Below, piece after piece: positions 1-7,314 of a stretch of 20,490 nt of DNA. A program made the position numbers and the translations under genes. The notes below the pieces were generated by a model, which searched no databases, was not told the origin of the DNA, and saw only the letters and a program-made list of their open reading frames with translations. This DNA comes from Hyphomicrobiales bacterium. Lineage in GTDB: Bacteria; Pseudomonadota; Alphaproteobacteria; Rhizobiales; Beijerinckiaceae. Where the stretch lies: contig JAQGKM010000292.1 of assembly GCA_028290125.1 (NCBI GenBank), forward strand, positions 1-20,490, read 5' to 3'. The first letter of the stretch is position 1. Each line of letters starts with the position of its first letter.

Positions 1-821
1 TTGTCGGCGAGCCAGCCGCCGGGCAGCACGGCCAGCATCTGCAGGCCCTGGTAGGCGGTGAGCGCGACGGCCGTCGCCGTCACCGGCAGGTGATAGATGT
101 CCTTGAAGGCCACGACCGAGAAATGCACCATCCCGGAATTGGCCGCCGACGACAGGACGTAGAAGGCGAACAGCAGCATGATCTTGGGCGAGGTGACCAG
201 CTCGCGCCACGAATCCTTCTGCTTCGGCTTCGTGTGGCCCGCGCCCGACAGGATCGTCGACAGGAACAGCATGGCGAGGCCGGTCGCCATCCCGATCGCC
301 CCGATGGCGATGACGGCGACGCGCCAGCCCGACAGCGCCGCCAGCGTGACCATCAGCGGCGGGGCGACCAGGAAGCCGAAATTGCCGGCCAGCGTATGCG
401 CCGAGAGCGCCCGTCCGAGACGTTTGGTGGCGATCCTGGCGTTCAGGATGGAATAATCAGCTGGATGGAACACGCTCGAGCCGGCGCCGGCCAGCAGCAT
501 GAGCGCCACCAATTGCCAGTATTGCGTCGCGACGCCGGTGAGCGCAATCGCCAGCGCATTGAGGAAGAGCCCGCCCGCCAGCACGCGCTGTCCGCCGATG
601 CGGTTGACGAGAAAACCGACCGGCGTCTGCAGCAGCCCCGTGGTGACCGCGTAAGCCGTGATCGTGAGGCCGAGCTCGACATAGCCGACGCCGAAATCCG
701 TCCGCAGCAGCGGAAAGAGCGGCGGTATGGCGAGCATGTAAAGATGGCTGAGGAGATGTCCGAAGCTGATCGTCCCGATCACCGGGATTTCGTGGCGCGT
801 ATCCAGGGCTTCGACGGACAT
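1..821 (-). CDS. Major facilitator superfamily transporter (partial, C-terminus beyond left edge)
   Basis: The minus-strand frame is open from an ATG at 821 to the window edge, giving 273 codons. The N-terminus reads MSVEALDTRHEIPVIGT and is followed by successive hydrophobic helices. The TM2-TM3 loop carries an MFS motif A variant, GFLVNRIGGQR at residues 69-79, with Asn where Asp is usual. A second copy, GGWLAD, sits at the left edge where the second half of the fold should begin. The 12-helix family is about 400 residues long, so roughly one third is missing. The text around GHLLSHLYML and HPADYSIL resembles fosmidomycin-resistance-like MFS proteins, but that is only an impression and the substrate is unknown. 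A weak purine-rich ribosome site (AGAAGG, then AGGAA) precedes the ATG. The gene points away from the polysaccharide locus and probably marks its left border. Confidence 0.88.
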   Translation of the reverse strand, partial: MSVEALDTRHEIPVIGTISFGHLLSHLYMLAIPPLFPLLRTDFGVGYVELGLTITAYAVTTGLLQTPVGFLVNRIGGQRVLAGGLFLNALAIALTGVATQYWQLVALMLLAGAGSSVFHPADYSILNARIATKRLGRALSAHTLAGNFGFLVAPPLMVTLAALSGWRVAVIAIGAIGMATGLAMLFLSTILSGAGHTKPKQKDSWRELVTSPKIMLLFAFYVLSSAANSGMVHFSVVAFKDIYHLPVTATAVALTAYQGLQMLAVLPGGWLAD

Positions 822-1189
822 TTCCTGACCTTCTCGAAGAGACGCCGTGACAGCATGGCGTCAGCGAAGCCATTTTCTGGACCACTCGCGGATGTACCGC
901 AAGGGCGTTTTGGGCGCGCGTGACGCGCTGCGCGACATCATACGACATTTTTTAAGCCGCTGCAGCGCTTCGCCACAACTAATCCCTAATTTAAAAATCT
1001 ATTTTAATGCAAAAGCAGTCAACTAAAACAACAGCTTGCATGCTCACCGCGAAGGCGAGAGCCGAACGTTTGCGCGCAACGGCAAATGTTTGCGCATTGT
1101 TGGCGCACCTGCTGCAATTGCCGCATTGAGTCAGGTAAGAATAGTTGTTACAAGCCGCCTTCTCTTCAACTTTGAACCCGAGATTCCTT
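822..1189. other. Intergenic region between MFS gene and small HTH-like protein
   Basis: These 368 bases hold no convincing gene. The part around 945-1035 is AT-rich compared with the surroundings and should contain the divergent promoters, but I see no clear -35/-10 pair. The part around 1036-1107 contains a GCATGC palindrome and a set of short GTTTGCGC-type repeats, listed separately. A minus-strand 74-codon frame here has a composition unlike the neighbouring genes and I do not accept it. Confidence 0.5.
1068..1107. repeat. Short direct repeats GTTTGCGC spaced 20 bases, possible regulator site
   Basis: GTTTGCGC occurs at 1068-1075 and again at 1088-1095, one repeat per 20 bases, close to two helical turns. 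The first copy lies in the 10-base palindrome TTGCGCGCAA (1070-1079). The second is followed by a partial inverted match, TGCGC (1091-1095) with GCGCA (1103-1107). The repeats lie about 80-120 bases upstream of the small HTH-like ORF. A role as operator or activator site is inference only. Confidence 0.3.
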
Positions 1190-1459
1190 ATGTTGTCTCC
1201 TCGTGAAATTGACATGCTGCGTCAGATTATTTCCCTGGCGGGCGCCCTGATCTCCAGTGCGCATCCCGAAGCCGGCAAGGCGATGTCAAAAAAGTCCGCC
1301 AAGGCGAGCGCCGCGCCGGAGGGCAAGCGCCGCCGCCGGACCGGCAAGGAACTCGCGGACTTCCGCAAGATGCTCGTGGCCGAGCGCAAGCGGGGCGTGC
1401 CGGTCGCCGACCTCGCCGAGAAGCATGGCATCTCTGCCGCGTATATTTATCAGCTCTGA
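1190..1459 (+). CDS. Small basic protein with C-terminal helix-turn-helix-like segment
   Basis: This is an 89-residue protein I do not recognise by name. Residues 1-25 form a possibly amphipathic helix (MLSPREIDMLRQIISLAG). Residues 30-50 are Lys/Arg/Ala-rich with a basic patch at 46-50 (KRRRR). Residues 52-89 look like a homeodomain-type helix-turn-helix of the kind found in transposase N-termini and small regulators (VADLAEKHGISAAYIYQL). The protein stops directly after the putative recognition helix. I chose ATG 1190; TTG 1145 and ATG 1214 are in-frame alternatives and none has a strong ribosome site. It lies 184 bases upstream of gmd on the same strand, so a regulator of the polysaccharide genes is possible. 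DNA binding is inferred from pattern only. Confidence 0.55.
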   Translation: MLSPREIDMLRQIISLAGALISSAHPEAGKAMSKKSAKASAAPEGKRRRRTGKELADFRKMLVAERKRGVPVADLAEKHGISAAYIYQL

Positions 1460-1643
1460 ATATGAGGCGGCTCGCGCGGCGCATACATCTTCATTGATGC
1501 CGATCGCGTCGCGCTGGTCCCGCTCACACTAGGCGCCCGCCTCCAGCTGCGCGCTCCCCCGGAGCCATCGCTAAGCCGCTGGACAGCTGGTATAAAGCGC
1601 TGATCAAGTTGGGACGTGCGGAGCAGGAGCGGATCGCAGCGCC

Positions 1644-2726
1644 ATGAAAATTGCACTTATCACCGGCGTTACCGGTCAGGATGGCGCCTACCTGGCCGAA
1701 CTGCTGTTGTCCAAGGGTTACGAGGTGCATGGCGTCAAGCGCCGCACCTCGATGTTCAACACCGACCGCATCGACCATCTCTACCAGGATCCGCACGAAC
1801 TGGGCCGGCGCTTCATCCTGCATCATGGCGACATGACCGACTCGTCGTCGCTCGTGCGCATCATCCAGCAGGTCCAGCCCGACGAGATCTATAATCTCGC
1901 AGCGCAAAGCCACGTCGCCGTCAGCTTCGAGGAACCGGAATACACGGCCAATTCGGACGCGCTCGGCGCCTTGCGCGTGCTCGAGGCGATCCGCATCCTG
2001 GGGCTCGAAAAGAAGACGCGCTTCTATCAGGCGAGCACGTCCGAGCTCTACGGACTCGTGCAGGAAACGCCGCAGAAGGAGACCACGCCCTTCTATCCGC
2101 GCAGCCCCTACGCGGTGGCGAAACTCTACGCCTACTGGATCACGGTCAATTACCGCGAGGCTGATGGCATCTACGCCTGCAACGGCATTCTCTTCAATCA
2201 CGAGTCGCCGGTGCGCGGCGAGACCTTCGTCACCCGCAAGATCACGCGCGCGCTCGCGCGCATCAAGCTCGGGCTGCAGGATTGCCTCTATCTCGGCAAT
2301 CTCGAGGCGCGTCGCGACTGGGGTCACGCACGCGATTACGTCGAGATGCAATGGCTGATGCTGCAGCAGGAAACCGCGGAAGACTTCGTCATCGCCACCG
2401 GCGTCCAGTACAGCGTGCGCGACTTCGTCGACGCCGCTGCGGCCGAGCTCGGCATTGCGATCCGCTGGGACGGCGAGGGCGTCGACGCGAAGGGCTACGA
2501 CGCGCAGGGCCGCTGCATCGTCGCCGTCGATCCACGCTATTTCCGTCCGACCGAAGTCGAGACACTGCTGGGCGACGCAACCAAGGCCCGCGAAAAACTG
2601 GGCTGGACTCCAAAAACATCCTTCGCCGAACTCGTCTCAGAAATGGTGCGCGAAGATCTGCTGAGCGCGGAACGTGACGAGCTCATCACCAAGCATGGCT
2701 ACAAGCCGATGGACTACCATGAGTGA
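1644..2726 (+). CDS. gmd: GDP-mannose 4,6-dehydratase
   Basis: This enzyme converts GDP-D-mannose to GDP-4-keto-6-deoxy-D-mannose, the first step to GDP-L-fucose (also to GDP-rhamnose or GDP-perosamine), in the cytoplasm. It is an extended short-chain dehydrogenase of 360 residues, the usual family length. Visible motifs are the NADP-binding TGVTGQDG (7-14), the STSELYG box (131-137) with catalytic Thr132 and Glu134, and Tyr156-x3-Lys160 in SPYAVAK. The family-diagnostic segment CNGILFNHESP at 179-189 and RRDWGHARDYVEMQW at 223-237 are also present. One deviation is Asp174 (READG), where E. coli Gmd has Tyr (RESYG). An AGGAG lies 14 bases before the ATG, a long spacing. The gene overlaps fcl by 8 bases, so the two are surely co-translated. 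Identity is very secure. Confidence 0.97.
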   Translation: MKIALITGVTGQDGAYLAELLLSKGYEVHGVKRRTSMFNTDRIDHLYQDPHELGRRFILHHGDMTDSSSLVRIIQQVQPDEIYNLAAQSHVAVSFEEPEYTANSDALGALRVLEAIRILGLEKKTRFYQASTSELYGLVQETPQKETTPFYPRSPYAVAKLYAYWITVNYREADGIYACNGILFNHESPVRGETFVTRKITRALARIKLGLQDCLYLGNLEARRDWGHARDYVEMQWLMLQQETAEDFVIATGVQYSVRDFVDAAAAELGIAIRWDGEGVDAKGYDAQGRCIVAVDPRYFRPTEVETLLGDATKAREKLGWTPKTSFAELVSEMVREDLLSAERDELITKHGYKPMDYHE

Positions 2727-3711
2727 CGCTAGCGCCTACATGCGGACCGACGCGCGGGTCTTCGTCGCCGGTCATCGCGGCATGGTCGGCTCGGCGCTCG
2801 TTCGCAAGCTGCGCGGCCTCGGTCATACCAACATCCTGACGCGCGCCCACGACGCGCTCGACCTGGCCGACAAGGCCGCGACACGCCGCTTCTTCGAAGC
2901 GGAGCGGCCGGACTTCGTGTTTCTCGCGGCCGCGAAGGTCGGCGGCATTCACGCCAACGACGCCTATCCGGCGGATTTCATCTCCCAGAACCTCGCGATC
3001 CAGAGCAGCGTCATCGAGGCTTCGCATGCCGTCGGGGTGGATCGCCTGCAGTTTCTCGGGTCGAGCTGCATCTATCCGAAGCTCGCGCCGCAACCGATGA
3101 AGGAGGAGCACCTCCTCACCGGGCCGCTGGAGCCGACCAATCGCGCCTATGCGCTCGCCAAGATCGCCGGCGTCGAAATGTGCTGGAGCTACAATCGCCA
3201 GTTCCGGACGCGCTATCTGGCCGTCATGCCAACCAATCTCTACGGTCCGGGCGACACCTATCATCCCGAAAACTCGCACGTGATCCCCGGCATGATCCGA
3301 CGGCTCCACGAGGCAAAGGTCGCGGGCGCGCCGAGCGTGACGATCTGGGGCACGGGCGCGCCGCGTCGCGAATTCCTGTTCAGCGATGACATGGCGGCGG
3401 CCTGCGTCCATCTCATGAACCTGCCCGATGAGCGCTACCTGCCGCTGCTGGGGCAGGACCGCAACGACGGGCTCGCGCCGCTGGTCAACATCGGGGTCGG
3501 CGACGACCTCACGATCCGCGAGCTTGCCGAAACATTGCAGCGGGTCGTCGGCTTTGCGGGCGCGCTCGCCTTCGATGTGTCCAAGCCCGACGGCACGCCG
3601 CGCAAGTTGCTGGACGTCACTCGCCTCACGGCGCTTGGCTGGACGGCGTCGACGCCGCTTCTCGAGGGTCTTGGTGTGGCCTACGACGATTTTCTCGCCA
3701 ACCACCTCTGA
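2719..3711 (+). CDS. fcl: GDP-L-fucose synthase (GDP-4-keto-6-deoxymannose 3,5-epimerase/4-reductase)
   Basis: This bifunctional SDR enzyme epimerises C3 and C5 of the Gmd product and reduces C4 with NADPH to give GDP-L-fucose. From the ATG at 2719 it has 330 residues (family about 320). Key features are GHRGMVGSALV (18-28) for cofactor binding, GSSCIYP (114-120) with Ser115 and Cys117, Tyr144-x3-Lys148 (YALAK) and His187 (NSHVIPG). All align with the E. coli catalytic set at a constant offset of 8. The chosen start lies inside the last codons of gmd; an in-frame ATG at 2740 would give a length closer to the family and cannot be excluded. The gene ends only 8 bases from the convergent glycosyltransferase gene, with no terminator visible between them. 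Confidence 0.97.
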   Translation: MSDASAYMRTDARVFVAGHRGMVGSALVRKLRGLGHTNILTRAHDALDLADKAATRRFFEAERPDFVFLAAAKVGGIHANDAYPADFISQNLAIQSSVIEASHAVGVDRLQFLGSSCIYPKLAPQPMKEEHLLTGPLEPTNRAYALAKIAGVEMCWSYNRQFRTRYLAVMPTNLYGPGDTYHPENSHVIPGMIRRLHEAKVAGAPSVTIWGTGAPRREFLFSDDMAAACVHLMNLPDERYLPLLGQDRNDGLAPLVNIGVGDDLTIRELAETLQRVVGFAGALAFDVSKPDGTPRKLLDVTRLTALGWTASTPLLEGLGVAYDDFLANHL

Positions 3712-3719
3712 GCCATGCG

Positions 3720-4514
3720 TCAGCGAATGCCGTAGGCCGCGCATTGCTGGCCGAGCCAGCTGGTGGCGGGCGGCGTGGCGTCGAGCGCGTGCAGGCGTTT
3801 CAGCTTGCCGTGCCAGGCGTGGACGATCTCGGTTGCGGGACCGATCATCGCGCGCGCCACGCGGTCGTCCGCGTCGATCAGCAGATGCGTTTCGCTGTCG
3901 CGCAACGGATAGAACCGCTCCTTGGGCGCCACATGCGCTTGCAGGCCGAGACGCTCGACGAAATAGGTCAGCGCCCGCGGACCGATGCTCATTTCCTCGA
4001 TATCGCGCGGAAACTTGTTTCCACACAGGATGCTCAGCTCGCGAAGCACCCGCACGCGCGGCGTCGCCCACGGCGCCCGCACCGGAATTGCGGTAATGGC
4101 GCGCCAGTAGGTCTCCAGCAGTTCGGATCCGCTCGGCATATGAAGGACGGCGTTGTTGATCCGGCGCCCGTTGTCGAGCCAGCCCATCACGTAATCAGTT
4201 GGCTGCGGCAGCTCGCTGAGGAGAATGCAATCCGCGTCGCACCACAGGCCGCGCGACTGGCGCAGCAGCGCGATGCGCACGATGTCCGCATAAAGCGCGT
4301 AATGCTTCTGCTGGTGATAGAGGATCGCCGGCGCCTCGTCCGGTAGCACGTCGCGCACGTCGAAGACCTCGACCCCCTCGAGGGTCCCGCGCATGGCGGC
4401 GACGTCTCGCGTGAAAAGCTCGACACGGTGTCCCATCGACATCATGGTCGCAAGGCTGAGGCGCTCCAGCCAAGAAACCTTGCCTTCCCAATATGTGACG
4501 ATGACTGGCTTCAT
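3720..4514 (-). CDS. Glycosyltransferase with DXD motif (GT32-like)
   Basis: This 264-residue cytoplasmic protein is predicted to transfer a sugar from a nucleotide donor onto the growing polysaccharide or a lipid-linked acceptor. It opens with a beta-strand-like MKPVIVTYWEG. It continues with a helix ahead of the acidic motif (HYALYADIVRIALL, 71-84) and GLWCDADCILL (89-99) with Asp93 and Asp95 as the metal and nucleotide-sugar ligands. That order (Y..D..R.. then DXD) is typical of the GT32/Och1-like and capsular-type transferases. The C-terminal part contains VHAWHGKLK. A longer frame starts at 4604, but its first 30 residues are Arg- and Pro-rich and unlike the family, so I start at ATG 4514. 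Donor and acceptor cannot be read from sequence. It is transcribed against fcl. Confidence 0.8.
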   Translation of the reverse strand: MKPVIVTYWEGKVSWLERLSLATMMSMGHRVELFTRDVAAMRGTLEGVEVFDVRDVLPDEAPAILYHQQKHYALYADIVRIALLRQSRGLWCDADCILLSELPQPTDYVMGWLDNGRRINNAVLHMPSGSELLETYWRAITAIPVRAPWATPRVRVLRELSILCGNKFPRDIEEMSIGPRALTYFVERLGLQAHVAPKERFYPLRDSETHLLIDADDRVARAMIGPATEIVHAWHGKLKRLHALDATPPATSWLGQQCAAYGIR

Positions 4515-4897
4515 GCTGACTGGAACCTGCTCGAATGGTCCGGATTCGTCCGGCGGCAATCTGCTAACCTGAAAACGGCCCCGCCGTCTACGCATTGAAG
4601 ACATTGCGGAATCGGCTGGTCAACAGGGCCGCCCCGACGCGCCGGGGCGTCTCTTTGGGAGGACACGCATCCGGCATCGCGTTTGCGTCAGCGTCGTCAT
4701 GCTGAATGCGTCCGGATTCGGCTGTGAGCCGGGGGGCCTGACGCCGGCTTGTTGTCGGCCAAGCCAAAGGCTGCTGTAAGGAGAGATGTCCGTCTTTACC
4801 GCGACAGGACCCCATGATGGACAAGAACGGCCATCCTGGGTTAGCGGTCAGTGATGTCCCGTTCGATTTCGGCAGCCGGGAAAAGGGTAGGTTCGAA
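4515..4897. other. Divergent intergenic region upstream of manC
   Basis: These 383 bases separate the minus-strand GT32-like gene from manC and should hold both promoters. I see no convincing -35/-10 pair. There is one GC-rich hairpin (4630-4649). An AGGAG at 4779-4783 lies just before a 22-codon frame (4786-4854), but it is only two bases from that ATG, too close to act as its ribosome site. In-frame ATGs at 4814 and 4817 would extend ManC by up to 28 residues that family members lack. Confidence 0.45.
4630..4649. repeat. 7-bp GC-rich inverted repeat (CGCCCCG/CGGGGCG)
   Basis: CGCCCCG (4630-4636) and CGGGGCG (4643-4649) form a perfect stem around a 6-base loop in the gap between two divergent genes. 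No T-run directly follows on the plus strand, so it is not a classical terminator. It could be an operator or part of the manC leader; chance in GC-rich DNA is also plausible. Confidence 0.3.
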
Positions 4898-6304
4898 ATG
4901 TCCATCATCCCCGTGATCATGTGCGGCGGCGCGGGCACCCGCATGTGGCCTGAATCGCGCGAGAGCTTCCCCAAGCAGTTCCTCAAGTTGTTCGGCGAGC
5001 ACTCGACGTTCCAGACCGTCGCGGCCATCCTGGCTCAGGCGCCCGCCTTCGACCGGCCGATCGTCATCACCAATCATGCCTACCGGTTCCTGGTCGCCGA
5101 ACAGCTGGCGCAGGCCGGCGTCATCGCCGAAGTGGTGCTCGAGCCGGTGCGCCGGGATTCGGGTCCCGCCATCGCTGTCGCCGCCGAACTTGCGCTCGCC
5201 CGCGACCCGCAGGCCGTCGTCATCGTGATGGCCGCCGACCATGTCGTGCAGGATACCGCCGGCCTCGTGGCCAAATGCGAGGAGGCGGCCCGCGCCGCCG
5301 CCAAGGGCCGCATCGTGACGCTCGGTATCAAGCCGACCCATGCCGAGACAGGCTACGGCTACATTCGCCCGGGCGCCGAAATCGGCGACGGCCTGAGCGA
5401 GGTCGCGGCCTTCGTCGAAAAGCCCGACGCCGAAACAGCCCGGACCTACGTCGAGCAGGGCTATCTCTGGAACTCGGGCAATTTCGTTTTCTCGGCCGCC
5501 ACCATGCGGGACGAAATCGCCGCCTTCGAGCCGGCCATGGCGCTGGCCTGCGCCGAGGCTGTCGTCAAGGCGAAGCGCGACCTGCAATTCCTCGTGCTCG
5601 ACGAAACGGCCTTCGCGGCCGCCCCCAAGAAATCGATCGACTATGCGGTGATGGAGCATACGCGCAAGGCTGCGGTCATTCCTGCCGACATAGGCTGGAG
5701 CGACGTCGGCGCCTGGTCGGCGGTGCGCGCGCTCAGCCCCCAGGACGAACGCGGCAACGCCGTGCGCGGCGACGCCTTCGTGTTCGACGGCTCCAATTGT
5801 CTCGTGCGCACTGACGGCCTGCTGACCGCCGTCGTGGGCCTGAGCGACGTCGTCGTCATCACGACGCAGGACGCCGTGCTCGTTGCGCATGCGGACGCGG
5901 CGCCGCGCGTCAAGGACGTGGTGGAATCGTTGAAGCAGTTGAAGCGGCCGGAGGCGCAGGAGCACAAGCGCGTCTACCGCCCTTGGGGCTATTACCAGAG
6001 CATCGACACGGGCGGGCGTTATCAGGTGAAGCGCATCGTCGTGAATCCTGACGGGCGGCTCTCGCTGCAGAAGCATTACCACCGCGCCGAGCATTGGATT
6101 GTTGTGCGGGGCACGGCCGAGGTCACCATCGATCAATCGGTGAAGATGGTGCACGAGAACGAGTCGATCTATCTGCCGATCGGTTGCACGCACCGCCTCG
6201 TCAATCCGGGCAAGATCGACCTCGAGCTGATCGAGGTTCAAACCGGCAGCTACCTCGGCGAAGACGACATCATCCGCGTCGAGGATGTCTACAACCGCAG
6301 CTGA
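4898..6304 (+). CDS. manC: Mannose-1-phosphate guanylyltransferase / mannose-6-phosphate isomerase (type II, bifunctional)
   Basis: This enzyme makes GDP-mannose from mannose-1-phosphate and GTP, and its C-terminal cupin domain interconverts fructose-6-P and mannose-6-P. GDP-mannose feeds Gmd/Fcl and any mannosyltransferases here. It has 468 residues, normal for the ManC/AlgA class. The pyrophosphorylase signature GGAGTRMWPESR spans 10-21, with PKQF following at 25-28. Further on come AADHVV, FVEKPD, WNSGNF and DIGWSDVGAW. The isomerase domain shows YRPWGYYQSID and LQKHYHRAEHW (390-400) with metal-binding His393 and His395. I chose ATG 4898 because homologues begin just before the IIPVIMCGG strand and an AAGGG lies 10 bases upstream. 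No phosphomannomutase (ManB) gene is in the window, so that step must come from elsewhere. It ends 15 bases from the convergent GT9 gene. Confidence 0.96.
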   Translation: MSIIPVIMCGGAGTRMWPESRESFPKQFLKLFGEHSTFQTVAAILAQAPAFDRPIVITNHAYRFLVAEQLAQAGVIAEVVLEPVRRDSGPAIAVAAELALARDPQAVVIVMAADHVVQDTAGLVAKCEEAARAAAKGRIVTLGIKPTHAETGYGYIRPGAEIGDGLSEVAAFVEKPDAETARTYVEQGYLWNSGNFVFSAATMRDEIAAFEPAMALACAEAVVKAKRDLQFLVLDETAFAAAPKKSIDYAVMEHTRKAAVIPADIGWSDVGAWSAVRALSPQDERGNAVRGDAFVFDGSNCLVRTDGLLTAVVGLSDVVVITTQDAVLVAHADAAPRVKDVVESLKQLKRPEAQEHKRVYRPWGYYQSIDTGGRYQVKRIVVNPDGRLSLQKHYHRAEHWIVVRGTAEVTIDQSVKMVHENESIYLPIGCTHRLVNPGKIDLELIEVQTGSYLGEDDIIRVEDVYNRS

Positions 6305-6319
6305 CAGCGTGCACAGGGC

Positions 6320-7264
6320 TCAGGCCTGCGCCAGCATCTCGCGTGCAGCCTGCAGCACCTTGTCGACCGGCAGCGTCTCCATCAGGCAGAAACTCTTCTC
6401 CACGGACTCGCGCAGCAGCGGCGCGAGCTCCTCGTAGGGCGCATCGGTCGAGACCACGCGGCAGTTCGTCCCCCACGGACCGTAAAGCCGTGCGGGCGTC
6501 GGGCCGAACAGGCCGATCGTCGGCGCGCCTGTCGCTGCAGCGAGGTGCATCTGCCCGTTGTCGTTGCCGATGTAGAGCGCCGCACGTTCGATGACGGCGC
6601 CGGCCTGCAGCAGATTGGCCTTGTCCATGAGATCGATGCGATGGTCCGCCGGCAGCGCGCGCAGCGTGGGTTCGGCCTCCGGCCGTTCGTTGGGCGCGCC
6701 GAGCAGGACGATGCGGCCGCCCGGCAGGGGACCATCGGGCGCAATCAGCCGCCGGGCGAGTTCGGCGAAGCGTTCCGCCGGCCACGTCTTGTGGATGTGC
6801 GTCGCGCCCGGACCGAACACGATGTAGGGCGCGCCGTCCGGCACCAGCGCACGCGCATGGGCGCGGTCGTCGTCGCCGATCCACACTTTCGGGTCGGGCG
6901 GCGGCGAGAGGCCGAGAACCGCGCCGGCTTCCTCGACCTTGTGCATGTCCTTCGCGCGGCGCAGCCGACGCGTGTCGCGCGACAGCAGGGCGTACGACAC
7001 ACCGCTCTTGCGCAGGTCGACCACGAGATCCCAACGCGTGCGCACGACATCGCGCCACAGATCGAACCAATGTCGGTGGTGCTTGCGTTTGCGCATCGGG
7101 ATCACGCGTGCGAGTCGCGGAATGTGCCGCGTCAGCCCGACGCAGGAGGGGCCGCAGACAAGTGTGATCTCGGCGTCGGGGTGAACGCTCAGAAGATGAT
7201 CGATGAGGCCGCTGCCGAGAATGAAATCGCCGATTCTCGTGTTGCCGATGAACAGGATGCGCAT
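6320..7264 (-). CDS. Glycosyltransferase family 9 (ADP-heptose:LPS heptosyltransferase-like)
   Basis: This 314-residue GT-B enzyme belongs to the family of LPS-core heptosyltransferases (WaaC/WaaF/WaaQ). The N-terminus MRILFIGNTRIGDFILGSGL is the classical nucleotide-free domain start, with Asp13 at the position of the catalytic base in WaaC. The C-terminal donor domain shows FGPGATHIHKTWPAERFAEL, then ALYIGNDNGQMHLAAATGAP and GLFGPTPARLYGPWG, the usual ADP-heptose-binding series. The open frame extends upstream to 7441, but the extra 59 residues are low-complexity and overlap the protease gene, so ATG 7264 is the start. It lies 50 bases downstream of the protease gene on the same strand and may share its transcript. 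Whether it adds a heptose or another sugar is not decidable. The location inside the polysaccharide locus suggests core or linker synthesis. Confidence 0.88.
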   Translation of the reverse strand: MRILFIGNTRIGDFILGSGLIDHLLSVHPDAEITLVCGPSCVGLTRHIPRLARVIPMRKRKHHRHWFDLWRDVVRTRWDLVVDLRKSGVSYALLSRDTRRLRRAKDMHKVEEAGAVLGLSPPPDPKVWIGDDDRAHARALVPDGAPYIVFGPGATHIHKTWPAERFAELARRLIAPDGPLPGGRIVLLGAPNERPEAEPTLRALPADHRIDLMDKANLLQAGAVIERAALYIGNDNGQMHLAAATGAPTIGLFGPTPARLYGPWGTNCRVVSTDAPYEELAPLLRESVEKSFCLMETLPVDKVLQAAREMLAQA

Positions 7265-7314
7265 GGCGCGCACCCTAACGCCAAAGCGGCGTCGCTCAAA
7301 ATCGGCAGGCTGGA

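Noticed and set aside
90..923. 277-codon plus-strand frame at the left edge
   Set aside because: The opposite strand encodes a clear MFS transporter with membrane helices and motif A.
1591..1596. TATAAA upstream of gmd as a promoter -10
   Set aside because: No acceptable -35 lies 15-19 bases upstream.
2686..4071. 461-codon minus-strand frame opposite fcl
   Set aside because: It is antisense to fcl, whose motifs are complete; its Arg/His/Asp-rich text fits no family and is the usual shadow of GC-rich coding DNA.
4786..4854. 22-codon frame following an AGGAG upstream of manC
   Set aside because: Only two bases separate the AGGAG and the ATG, the product has no features, and its stop lies well before manC.
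4841..6241. 466-codon minus-strand frame opposite manC
   Set aside because: It mirrors manC codons; His/Asp/Arg-rich, no domain, while manC is certain.
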